Source of the DNA: Xanthobacteraceae bacterium
GTDB lineage: Bacteria > Pseudomonadota > Alphaproteobacteria > Rhizobiales > Xanthobacteraceae
NCBI GenBank assembly: GCA_024508855.1
Contig: JANINJ010000107.1
Location: 372,001-436,000 of the forward strand
Direction: 5' to 3'
Length of the DNA stretch: 64,000 nt
Part shown: in pieces, positions 55,192-63,386 of the stretch
Numbering within the stretch: position 1 is the stretch's first letter
Layout of the letters: every line of letters begins with the position of its first letter
Position numbers and translations under genes: made by a program
The notes under the pieces: generated by a model
The model's database searches: none
Told to the model about the DNA's origin: nothing
Seen by the model: only the letters and a program-made list of their open reading frames with translations

Positions 55192-56704
55192 GGTCAAGAT
55201 CTTTTAGATCGATTGTACCGGCAGTAGATTCCCGCAACTGACGCCGCTGAATCTTCTGCGTTTCGGTTTTGGGAATGGCCGACACGAACTGCACGTAACG
55301 CGGAAACATGTAGGCCGGCACCCGTCCCTTCAAAAAGACAAGAATTTCCTGAGGCTCGAAGGTGCGTTTGGCTACCACAACGACTTTGATTTCTTCGCCG
55401 AAGATTGCATCCGGTACGCCTACCACGGCAGCATCTGCGATATCGGGATGGAACAGCAACGCGGTTTCCAGTTCGAACGGCGAAATATTTTCGCCACCGC
55501 GCCGGATGATTTCCTTGAGTCGTCCCAGGAAATACAGGAAGCCATCTTCATCCTTGGTGCCAGCATCTCCGGTGTGAAACCAGAAATTGCGCGACGATGC
55601 CCAGGTTGCTTCCGCATTGGCCCAATAGCCCAGCAGCAACGTAAACGGCTCTCGCGAACGCACCACGATCTCGCCGGTTATGCCGGCAGGTACTGGCCTG
55701 TCGTGCTCGTCAAAAATCTCGACCTCGACGTCGGGCCGTGTCTTGCCGCACGATCCGAGACGATAATCCTTCGTGCTGTTCCCGGTGACCCATCCGCCCA
55801 CTTCGGTCATGCCATAAAGTTCGTGGGGAACGATGCCGAAGCGTTCCTGCATGGTGCGCCATACTTCGGGCGGGCAGCCGCCGCCGACGCAGCGAGTCAG
55901 TTTGTGATCGAAATCGGCTTCGTGTAACCGGCTCGCCAACATCGCCAGCACGGTGCCGACATAGGTGAACATTGTGCAACCAAAACGGCGAGCATCGTCG
56001 AAGAAATTGCTGACCGAAAATTTCGGCCGCAACACCAGCGTGCAGCCGACCTCAAGCGCCGAAGTAACAGCATAAATCTGCGGATTGATATGAAACAACG
56101 GCAGAAAGATCATGATACGATCTGCCGGCTTGATCGCGAGAAAATGCGACATCCAGCGGCCGCTGGCGAGATAAGCCTCGTGGCAGTTCAAGACCCCCTT
56201 TGGCGGCCCCGTCGTGCCGGAGGTATAGATGATTGTCAGCGGATCAGAACCCTCACCATCGTACGGCACATCGGGCGCCGCCGCGCGCGCACTGGCGAAC
56301 AATTCCTCATCGCCATCGAATACCAGTAACGTCCGACCAGCGAGCACCGGTTCGATATCTGCGCGCATGGTATCGTAGATCGCACGCTCAATCAGGATAG
56401 CCTTGGCGTCAGATTGATTTATCGCATAGCGCAGGCCATCGCCGACCAGCGCCGTGTTCAGCGATACTGTGATCGCGCCGATATTCGCCAGTCCGAACCA
56501 AGCAACGAGAAATGCCGGACGGTTGCCGCACAACAAAGCGACGCGATCGCCTTTGGCAATTTGTTGTCCTCGCAACCACGTCGACGTTCGCAGGCTCAGG
56601 TCGCACAGTTCTGCCCAGTTCAAGGACAGTTCATCGGAGACCACGGCCACCGCGTCGCCTCTGATGTTTTTCTGGTGTATCAATTTGTCTGTTAGAGTCG
56701 TCAT
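55175..56704 (-). CDS. AMP-forming acyl-CoA synthetase (CaiC/fatty or aromatic acid-CoA ligase)
   Basis: A 509-aa ANL-superfamily ligase that activates a carboxylic acid to its CoA thioester. The P-loop-like motif IIYTSGTTGPPKGV lies near residue 160, the adenine-binding ELYGMTE near 320, the hinge region GRLKEIIRRGGENISPFE near 410, and the catalytic lysine region AIPKTETQKIQR near the C-terminus. The acid is unknown; it could be an aliphatic or aryl acid. It is 9 nt downstream of the acyl-CoA dehydrogenase gene. Confidence 0.9.
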   Translation of the reverse strand: MTTLTDKLIHQKNIRGDAVAVVSDELSLNWAELCDLSLRTSTWLRGQQIAKGDRVALLCGNRPAFLVAWFGLANIGAITVSLNTALVGDGLRYAINQSDAKAILIERAIYDTMRADIEPVLAGRTLLVFDGDEELFASARAAAPDVPYDGEGSDPLTIIYTSGTTGPPKGVLNCHEAYLASGRWMSHFLAIKPADRIMIFLPLFHINPQIYAVTSALEVGCTLVLRPKFSVSNFFDDARRFGCTMFTYVGTVLAMLASRLHEADFDHKLTRCVGGGCPPEVWRTMQERFGIVPHELYGMTEVGGWVTGNSTKDYRLGSCGKTRPDVEVEIFDEHDRPVPAGITGEIVVRSREPFTLLLGYWANAEATWASSRNFWFHTGDAGTKDEDGFLYFLGRLKEIIRRGGENISPFELETALLFHPDIADAAVVGVPDAIFGEEIKVVVVAKRTFEPQEILVFLKGRVPAYMFPRYVQFVSAIPKTETQKIQRRQLRESTAGTIDLKDLDHALSV

Positions 56705-56713
56705 CGGCGAATG

Positions 56714-57892
56714 TTATTTTCCGGCTTTGAGCCCGGACACGGGCAGTAGAAATTTGACGATGGTGTTTTTCAGGATTTCGTTGGAGCCGCCGGCCACCTC
56801 GTAAGCCTTGGCGTCGCGCAAATAGCGGCCGAACGGCGCGTTCTCCATGATGCCGTAAGCGCCGCAGATCTGCGCGGCCTGTGCAGCAACCGCCGTCGCA
56901 ACGGTACCGGCCTTTAGCTTGGCCTCACTGCCCCACCGCGCCATTTGCTCCTGATTATCGAGCGCCTCGGCGGCTCGATAGATCAGCAATCGCGCGGCAT
57001 CGATATCGGTTAGCATCTCGGCGAAATACCACTGAATGCCTTGAAACTCGAGAACGCGCTTGTCGAAGGCAACGCGGTCACGCGCGAAACTTAGCGCGCC
57101 CTCAAATGCCGCTCGCGCAATTCCAAGGCTGATCGCCCCCGCCAGCGTGCGCGAATGATTGAGCACCACAACGGCTTGTCGCACACCTTTGCCTTCCTCG
57201 CCGATGAGATGATCGGCTGGGAGTCGGACGTTGTCGAACACGATATTCATATGCGGGCCGTTGCGTAGGCCGAACGTCGCTGAGTTGGTGCCCTCATAGG
57301 TGGACACACCCCTAGCGTTGCGTGGTACGGCAAAAACCGAAACACCCTTTTCGGTTTCGGCCAGGATAATGAAAAACTCAGCCGCCGAGCCTGAGGTGAT
57401 GAAGTGCTTCTCGCCTTTCACCACCCATTGTCCATCCTCCAACCGTGCCTTGGTGTCGAGCGTACGGATATCGCTGCCGTGGTTTGCCTCGGTCAACGCA
57501 TAGGAGCACAGCAGCCCTCCGGCAATCGCCGGCAGATAGCGTTGCTTCAGACTCTCCGCCCCGAACAGGCGAATCATGGTTTGCGCCTGAAAGATCGTGA
57601 TCAGCGATACGCCAACCGCAGCACTCGCAACCGCAACTTCTTCGCAAACCGCGACTGCATGTCGATATGTCAGCCCGCGCCCGCCGAGGGCGGCATCGAG
57701 GGCGACCGCGCTGTAGCCCTGCTTCGCCAGATCTTTCATGATTGCGACAGGATAAACGTCGTCACGATCAATCTGATCAGCTTCCGGCGCAATCACCCGG
57801 CTGACATAAGCGCGCACCTCGCGGACGTAGGCTTCGTCGACATACGATGTCCAGAGCGCCGCACTGTCGCAAGAGAGACTGATTGTCTTCAT
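56714..57892 (-). CDS. Acyl-CoA dehydrogenase
   Basis: A 392-aa FAD-dependent acyl-CoA dehydrogenase, introducing a 2,3 double bond in an acyl-CoA. Family signatures are YALTEANHGSDIRTL near residue 135, KGEKHFITSGSAAEFF near 160 and QICGAYGIMENAPFGRYLRDAK near the C-terminus. It follows a decayed TRAP permease fragment whose stop overlaps its ATG, and precedes the ligase gene, forming an acyl-CoA degradation operon with the MaoC hydratase. Confidence 0.92.
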   Translation of the reverse strand: MKTISLSCDSAALWTSYVDEAYVREVRAYVSRVIAPEADQIDRDDVYPVAIMKDLAKQGYSAVALDAALGGRGLTYRHAVAVCEEVAVASAAVGVSLITIFQAQTMIRLFGAESLKQRYLPAIAGGLLCSYALTEANHGSDIRTLDTKARLEDGQWVVKGEKHFITSGSAAEFFIILAETEKGVSVFAVPRNARGVSTYEGTNSATFGLRNGPHMNIVFDNVRLPADHLIGEEGKGVRQAVVVLNHSRTLAGAISLGIARAAFEGALSFARDRVAFDKRVLEFQGIQWYFAEMLTDIDAARLLIYRAAEALDNQEQMARWGSEAKLKAGTVATAVAAQAAQICGAYGIMENAPFGRYLRDAKAYEVAGGSNEILKNTIVKFLLPVSGLKAGK

Positions 57893-58105
57893 CTGTTATA
57901 ATCCATGGTTCGTGGCAGCCAGGTTGCGAGGCCCTGCCAATAGGCGATGGGGCACATCATCAAAGCCAGCAACATGGTGTAGGGAATGATCATGCTTTCG
58001 CACGGCGTCTTGCCGATTTGCGATACGGTGAAGAGGTTGATGTCGATCGGTGGCGTGATCTGCGATATCGCGACCAACGTTGCACTGATCGCTCCCATCC
58101 CGTAA
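57889..58105 (-). pseudogene. C-terminal remnant of a TRAP transporter large permease (DctM)
   Basis: A short open frame encodes GAISATLVAISQITPPIDIN, LFTVSQIGKTP and a final hydrophobic helix ending ATWLPRTMDYN. The PPxGxNLFT-like element and the closing helix are those of the DctM family, but only about 70 of the usual 430 residues remain. It still overlaps the acyl-CoA dehydrogenase start by ATGA, showing that a TRAP transporter once headed this operon. Confidence 0.6.
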
Positions 58106-58155
58106 TTGCTTCAACATTCCCCCCGTTTTTTGTTTTTCGAACCGTCGTTGACGGA

Positions 58156-58644
58156 TCACATCCGATCATCGCACTTCACCATGCGAGTTGCGGTGTAGAT
58201 GAGAACGGCCTCACCGCGCTGGTTAGTGACTTCATTGACGGCGGCCACGATGCCGCGACCTGGCTTCGACGTCTGTCGCGCCTCGGTCACCACGCATCGA
58301 ACGTGAATGGTATCGCCCGCGAAAGCTGGCTTTTGAACTTTGAGTTCGGCGCCCAAGAAAGCCAGCCCAGTGTGCTGCATCACCGACTGCATCAACAGTC
58401 CTTCAGCAAAGGAATAGACCAGCGCGCCGGGGGCAAGCCTGCCTTTGATTAGCGATTCTTTTTCAAGGTAGTCGACGTTCGTGAACAGCACCTCGAGCAT
58501 GCCCGTCACGCAGACAAAGTTGGTGATGTCGGCTTCGGTAATTGTACGGCCAATGGTCTTGAAACGACGCCCGACGGTCCATTGCTCGAATGGCATCCCA
58601 AGACCAACGGTTGGGTAATCGATTGGATCGCGAGAATCGTTCAC
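58156..58644 (-). CDS. MaoC-family (hot-dog) dehydratase
   Basis: A 162-aa hot-dog-fold protein of the MaoC-like dehydratase/enoyl-CoA hydratase family: GRTITEADITNFVCVTG marks the catalytic Asp region and FAEGLLMQSVMQHTG the helix. It would hydrate the enoyl-CoA made by the neighbouring dehydrogenase. The frame opens at 58779, but a GTG at 58644 preceded by GGGAGGGG gives the proper N-terminus (MNDSRDP). Confidence 0.85.
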   Translation of the reverse strand: MNDSRDPIDYPTVGLGMPFEQWTVGRRFKTIGRTITEADITNFVCVTGMLEVLFTNVDYLEKESLIKGRLAPGALVYSFAEGLLMQSVMQHTGLAFLGAELKVQKPAFAGDTIHVRCVVTEARQTSKPGRGIVAAVNEVTNQRGEAVLIYTATRMVKCDDRM

Positions 58645-58677
58645 TGCCCCTCCCTGGCACTGTGGCCAGATCAAAGT

Positions 58678-58691
58678 TTCATTATTATGAA
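58678..58691. promoter_or_regulatory. Candidate IclR operator
   Basis: TTCAT-tatt-ATGAA is a perfect inverted repeat at the predicted transcription start of the MaoC operon promoter, in the 375-nt gap between MaoC and IclR. The rest of that gap (58725-59019) shows no further signal. Confidence 0.4.
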
Positions 58692-58696
58692 GATAA

Positions 58697-58724
58697 ATTA
58701 CACTATCATGAATAATTAGGTCAA
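58697..58724 (-). promoter_or_regulatory. Promoter of the MaoC operon
   Basis: On the minus strand, TTGACC (58724-58719) and TGTAAT (58702-58697) are separated by 16 nt and lie about 55-80 nt upstream of the MaoC start. Confidence 0.55.
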
Positions 58725-59019
58725 CTTCTCTCCCGGCATATCTGGGATGTGAGCCATTCATTTTCGGAGCACTTAACATCGGCCGATCAGGGGGCCGGCG
58801 CTATTGCGGGGCGGATAGCTGGCGCCGGATGCCGCCTGCCCACGATTGTTGCCGATGGGTGCTTGCGGCCAAGAAGCGCAACGATGCGACGGATTTGACG
58901 GATGGCTCGTCCGTTATCCGTCAACGATCTCCCGCTCGTTGAAAAGTTGCATCCGGCTCGGGCTTACCGCTAAGACTCGGAAAAATTCTCATCGAATCTC
59001 GTAAGGGTCGATCACCAGC

Positions 59020-59781
59020 ATGCTTGTGAAGCAGATTTTGTACGCATTTCAGGTGCTGGAGCTATTCGCGGAACGTAAGCAGCCTGCGACATTGTCGGAA
59101 ATTGCCGAGCATTTTGGCTGGCCTCTATCGAGCACATTCAACTTGATCGAAACCCTGAGCAAGAGTGGCCTGCTATTCGAACCGAAGTATCGTGCTGGCT
59201 ATTACCCGACGCGTCGGTTGCTCGATCTGGCAAAGACGATCGTTGCTGACGGACCCATCCCGGATCGGCTCCGCGACATGGTCGCGCATGTGGCACAGGT
59301 GACTGGGGAGACCGCGGCGCTGGCTGCACTGTCAGGATTGAATGCCATTTTTCTGGAGGTCGTCGAGTCACGCTCGCCCATTCGATATTTTACCCACGTC
59401 GGCGAACGTGTCCCGCTTCACGCCACCTCCAGCGGACGTGCGATCCTGTCGATCATTCCGCCGAAAGAGCGCGCAACCCTCCTCCGAAAAGTAGACTACG
59501 TCCGGTTCGCCCCCGACAGCCTGATGTCGCCCGAAGAGGTCGAAGCCGACATTCAAAAATCGATCAAGCGCGGTTGGTTTCTTAACATCAACGGCTTCAT
59601 ACCGGACCTGCTCGGTGTCGCAATGCCTCTGCCACTGGCGGATCGTCAACTCTGCCTGCTGGTGGCGGGACCAGTCTTTCGTGTTGGGGATCGCTTGGAA
59701 GAGATGGTCGCCGCGCTCCGGTCGGAAATTGATCGCGGCATGGCGGATATTAGAGCTGCCAGTGGCGAAGGATTAAAATAG
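59020..59781 (+). CDS. IclR-family transcriptional regulator
   Basis: A 253-aa IclR protein: winged helix at residues about 5-65 (ILYAFQVLELFAERKQPATL, HFGWPLSSTFNLIETLSKSG) and the GAF-like effector domain after residue 80 (HVGERVPLHATSSGRAILS). It is divergent from the MaoC-dehydrogenase-ligase operon and probably regulates it in response to the acid or its CoA ester. Confidence 0.9.
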   Translation: MLVKQILYAFQVLELFAERKQPATLSEIAEHFGWPLSSTFNLIETLSKSGLLFEPKYRAGYYPTRRLLDLAKTIVADGPIPDRLRDMVAHVAQVTGETAALAALSGLNAIFLEVVESRSPIRYFTHVGERVPLHATSSGRAILSIIPPKERATLLRKVDYVRFAPDSLMSPEEVEADIQKSIKRGWFLNINGFIPDLLGVAMPLPLADRQLCLLVAGPVFRVGDRLEEMVAALRSEIDRGMADIRAASGEGLK

Positions 59782-60447
59782 TTGCTGGCCTTGGTGCAAC
59801 CGACGTCCGACATTCGCAAAGAGTCTCGGGACTGTTTGACTCAGACAAGTTATGTTCGAATAAATATAACCCGGCAAATATGATATCTCTGCTTTCGTTA
59901 TGATCTGCCCTCCTCGCGAGGGCTTAAGTAGATCGCATTCAGCAAGAGACCGTCAGGCTGCACTGCCCTTCAAAAAGAGTGCCCGCATAAATTATCCTGA
60001 ACTTGAGCTTTATATCGACGGTCGCTAGCCGGAATTGTCTAAATCAACGATCACCATCTTTTTGACCCGACTTCGCAATCCCTTATGGACGCGATCGGCA
60101 CCAAGATGGTGGACGAGTGCATTGCGCGCGAAATCCCTTTTCGAAGGCTGAAAGTTGTGCCGAGGGACACCCTCTGCATTCACACCGTTGACGAGTGTGA
60201 CGTGACTACCATGCTAGCAACTGACAACAAGTCTGAGCAGGAGATAGCCAATGACCAGCGACAACAGCGTTAGTCGCGACCCGGGTTCGTTGCTTTTTTC
60301 CTCGACCCCAAGCGCACAATCACCTAATCCAGCTGAAGCAGATGGATGGTGTCGTCGGCTGTCCTATGTGTGCATTTGTTCACCGGTGAGGCATATGCCT
60401 TCAAAGGAGAGCCCTCCGCGAAATGAGTGTTCGATGTGAAAGCGTTC
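59782..60447. other. Gene-poor interval before selC
   Basis: About 670 nt without a recognisable gene. A 62-codon opening at 60085-60273 lacks a ribosome site and any familiar motif. The interval is somewhat AT-richer in its first half and may hold the promoter of tRNA-Sec/selB, but no strong -35/-10 pair was found. Confidence 0.4.
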
Positions 60448-60543
60448 GGAGGCGTTTAGGTTCCTGGTGGTCCTCCCGGTCTTCAAAACCGGTGAGACTG
60501 AGTATCTCGGTCTGGCAGGTTCGATTCCTGTCCGCCTCCGCCA
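60448..60543 (+). tRNA. selC: tRNA-Sec (UCA anticodon)
   Basis: A 96-nt tRNA gene. The acceptor arms GGAGGCG and CGCCTCC pair perfectly and are followed by the discriminator G and an encoded CCA at 60541-60543. The anticodon loop CTTCAAA (60481-60487) carries TCA at 60483-60485, which reads UGA. A long extra arm (AGACTGAG pairing with CTCGGTCT) and the T loop TTCGATT are visible, as expected for selenocysteine tRNA. selB follows 40 nt downstream. Confidence 0.95.
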
Positions 60544-60583
60544 ATCGCCGCAACCCCGAGGCCGCCGACGGCCAGCGCGACCA

Positions 60584-62383
60584 ATGACGACGTACGTTGT
60601 CGCGACGGCCGGTCACGTCGACCATGGCAAGAGCACCCTGGTCAGGGCGCTGACCGGAATGGAGCCGGACCGCTGGGAAGAAGAGCGGCGGCGTGGGCTC
60701 ACCATCGACCTCGGGTTCGCCTGGACGACTTTACCTTCCGGCCGGGAGGTCTCGTTCGTGGACGTGCCTGGCCACGAACGATTCATCCGCAACGCGCTGG
60801 CCGGCTTGGCGACGGTGCCAGTGGTGTGCTTCGTGGTGGCTGCCGACGAGGGTTGGTCGGCGCAATCCACCGACCACCGCGATGCCATTGCGGCGCTCGG
60901 CATCCGGCACGGGTTGATCGTGGTGACAAAAGCCGACCGCGCGCCCGACCTCGTAGCGACGACCATCGAGCGTGCCCGCACCGAGTTCGCAAACACCGGT
61001 CTGCGCGACGCGCCGGCGGTCGCCGTATCGGCCGTGAAAGGTACCGGACTGGACCAGCTTGGGCAGGTTCTCGACGACGTCTTGGCCAACATGCCCGCGC
61101 CCGACGCCAGCAGTCGGCTCCGGCTGTGGATCGACCGCTCGTTCAGCGTCTCGGGAGCGGGAACGGTGGTAACGGGGACGCTCATCGCCGGAACGCTGAC
61201 CAAGGATGACCGACTCGTCGTGGTCGGCGATAGGCGCGAACCGCGCGAGGTCGTCGTTCGCGCCCTGGAATCGCGAGCCTCGCCTGCCGAAGCTCTGCGC
61301 CCTATGAAACGGGCCGCAGTCAATCTGCGCGGTGTGTCTGCGGGGGACATCCGTCGCGGTCAAGCACTGATCGCACCGGGTGCCTGGCTCATGACTCCGG
61401 TCGTTGATGTGCGCCGGATCGGCGGTGCTGCACTCAACGATGTGTCCGAGCAACTTACCGTGCATGTCGGGACGGCGACTGTACCCGCTCGGCTGCGTTG
61501 CTTCGATGCCGAGCATGCCCGGATCACCTTCGACTGGCCGCTGCCCCTGATTGTTGGCGATCGGCTGTTGCTCCGCGATCCAGCACGTCATCTCGTGCTC
61601 GGCGGAGTTGGTGTGCTGGATCCCGATCCGCCGCAGCTGCGACGCCGCGGGGATGGTACTCGACGCGGTGTGGCGCTGGCCACCATGACATCCGAGGGCG
61701 ACGTGCTTGCCAAGGTGGCCGGCCGGGGCGCCGTGGAAGTGAGCTACCTGCGCCGGATCAACATGGGAGGTCCCGATACCGCGCCGCCACCTGAGGTCCG
61801 TGAGCTAAGCGGTTGGTGGATTCACATTCCCACATATGATGAGTGGCAGCGACGGCTGCGAGCCTTGGTGGAGCACGACGCTCAGTTGGATCAGCTTACA
61901 CCCGGCGTCTCCCAAGGGGCCGCGCGCGACGCTCTCGGTACATGCGCCGCGAACTTCGTCGATCAACTCGCGACGGATGCCGGCCTCGAACAACATAATG
62001 GTTATATTCGGCTACCGCGGACCCGCACGAACCTTGGACGCGCCGAGATCGGAGTGGCCAAGCTCGAGGCGCGGCTGCTCGCGAGTCCCTTTCTCGCACC
62101 ATTGGCCGGCGATCTGGCAGCCCTGGGCTTGGGGGTCCGCGAGTTGGCCGCAGCCGAACGCGCCCAGCGGATATTACGCCTTGAAGGAAGCGTGGTCTTG
62201 CTGCCATCCGCGCCGGAACGCGCGATACGAGCGCTGGCGCAACTGCCGCAGCCGTTCACTACCAGTCAGGCACGGCAGGCCTTGAGTACCAGCCGCCGGG
62301 TGGCGATCCCGCTGCTGGAGTACTTGGACGGAATCGGTCGAACCCGACGGGTCGACGATGATCATCGCGAGGTTGTGCGGTAA
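60584..62383 (+). CDS. selB: SelB, selenocysteine-specific elongation factor
   Basis: A 599-aa translation GTPase that delivers Sec-tRNA to UGA codons marked by a SECIS element. The P-loop GHVDHGKST lies near residue 10, G3 DVPGHERF near 55, G4 TKAD near 112, then EF-Tu-like domains 2 and 3, and C-terminal winged helices that bind SECIS RNA. The N-terminal wording (TGMEPDRWEEERRRGLTIDL) resembles actinobacterial SelB more than the proteobacterial form I know, suggesting transfer. It is convergent with the formate dehydrogenase genes. Confidence 0.93.
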   Translation: MTTYVVATAGHVDHGKSTLVRALTGMEPDRWEEERRRGLTIDLGFAWTTLPSGREVSFVDVPGHERFIRNALAGLATVPVVCFVVAADEGWSAQSTDHRDAIAALGIRHGLIVVTKADRAPDLVATTIERARTEFANTGLRDAPAVAVSAVKGTGLDQLGQVLDDVLANMPAPDASSRLRLWIDRSFSVSGAGTVVTGTLIAGTLTKDDRLVVVGDRREPREVVVRALESRASPAEALRPMKRAAVNLRGVSAGDIRRGQALIAPGAWLMTPVVDVRRIGGAALNDVSEQLTVHVGTATVPARLRCFDAEHARITFDWPLPLIVGDRLLLRDPARHLVLGGVGVLDPDPPQLRRRGDGTRRGVALATMTSEGDVLAKVAGRGAVEVSYLRRINMGGPDTAPPPEVRELSGWWIHIPTYDEWQRRLRALVEHDAQLDQLTPGVSQGAARDALGTCAANFVDQLATDAGLEQHNGYIRLPRTRTNLGRAEIGVAKLEARLLASPFLAPLAGDLAALGLGVRELAAAERAQRILRLEGSVVLLPSAPERAIRALAQLPQPFTTSQARQALSTSRRVAIPLLEYLDGIGRTRRVDDDHREVVR

Positions 62384-62432
62384 GTCACGTCGAGGACAGA
62401 GGTATCGAAACAGGGACAACAGATTGCGGGCG

Positions 62433-63386
62433 CTAGCTTCCGCCGTCTTCTTTGCGGTTCTGGACATGCTGGAATCCGAACCGGCCCTTTATGCACAGAT
62501 TACCATGGCCGACCGAATGATCGTGGGGCGAGGTCACCTTGACGATCTGGTTGTCCTGCACGTGCAGGTTCAGGTTGCAGCCTACACCGCAGTAGGTGCA
62601 CACCGTGGTGGTCTCGGTCTGTTGTGACTCGTCCCAAGTCCCTGCGACGCGCATGTCGTGTTCAGACTTGAACGACAGCGCGCCCGTCGGACACACCTCA
62701 ACGCAGTTACCGCAAAACACGCATGCTGATTCCGGCAGCTCCGCAGCGAACTCGGTAGATATCTGCGAATCGAACCCGCGCCCTGCAATTTGGATCGCGA
62801 AGCTATTCTGCCACTGGGTCCCGCACGCATCCACACACTTGTAGCAGAGGATGCACTTGCTGTAGTCGCGCACATAGAGGTCGTTGTCGATCTTGATCGG
62901 CTGACACATCGTGGCCGCAACGTCGCCATTTCCGGCGTGGTGCTCGCCCGGATCGTGAACGTCTCGCGTGAGGCTCTCGCTGGCTCTTTTGCCGTAACGG
63001 TCCGAATCGACGTTGTAGCGCTCCTTCCACTCGGGGATCCGCGGCGTGGTGGACAAATCGACCGAGGAATCGAGCAGCTCCAGCACAAGGCGACGACTGT
63101 GCCGCACCCGGTCAGTGTCGGTCATGACCACCATATCGGGCTGAACCTTGCGGGAGCAAGAAGGCACGAGAACGCGCGAGCCTTTGAGCTCGACCATACA
63201 AACACGGCAGGCATTCTTGGGGGTGAGAGTGTCGCCGTAGCAGAGCGTCGGTATATCCTTGCCCGCCGCGTTGCAGGCCGTCAGGATAGTGCTCCCCTCG
63301 GGGACGCTCACCTCTTCGCCATCGATGACGATCGTAATCTGCTTGACCGGCGTAACCGCAGGACCGCCCGGGTAGTGAATGTTCAT
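62433..63386 (-). CDS. Formate dehydrogenase Fe-S subunit, or N-terminal part of a split/truncated alpha subunit
   Basis: A 317-aa electron-transfer protein. It has an N-terminal [2Fe-2S] domain (LCYGDTLTPKNACRVCMVEL), two [4Fe-4S] ferredoxin motifs (CILCYKCVDAC and CVFCGNCVEVCPTGAL) and the first Fe-S segment of molybdopterin oxidoreductases (CTYCGVGCNLNL, NLCIKGRFG). In usual NAD-linked formate dehydrogenases the catalytic molybdopterin domain follows in the same chain; here the frame stops after FGFQHVQNR and seven more residues. Either the catalytic subunit is a separate gene outside the window or the gene is truncated. The start overlaps the upstream gene by ATGA. Confidence 0.85.
   Translation of the reverse strand: MNIHYPGGPAVTPVKQITIVIDGEEVSVPEGSTILTACNAAGKDIPTLCYGDTLTPKNACRVCMVELKGSRVLVPSCSRKVQPDMVVMTDTDRVRHSRRLVLELLDSSVDLSTTPRIPEWKERYNVDSDRYGKRASESLTRDVHDPGEHHAGNGDVAATMCQPIKIDNDLYVRDYSKCILCYKCVDACGTQWQNSFAIQIAGRGFDSQISTEFAAELPESACVFCGNCVEVCPTGALSFKSEHDMRVAGTWDESQQTETTTVCTYCGVGCNLNLHVQDNQIVKVTSPHDHSVGHGNLCIKGRFGFQHVQNRKEDGGS

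Noticed and set aside
60085-60273. 62-codon open frame upstream of selC
   Set aside because: No ribosome site, no familiar motif and position in an intergenic stretch; not supported as a gene.
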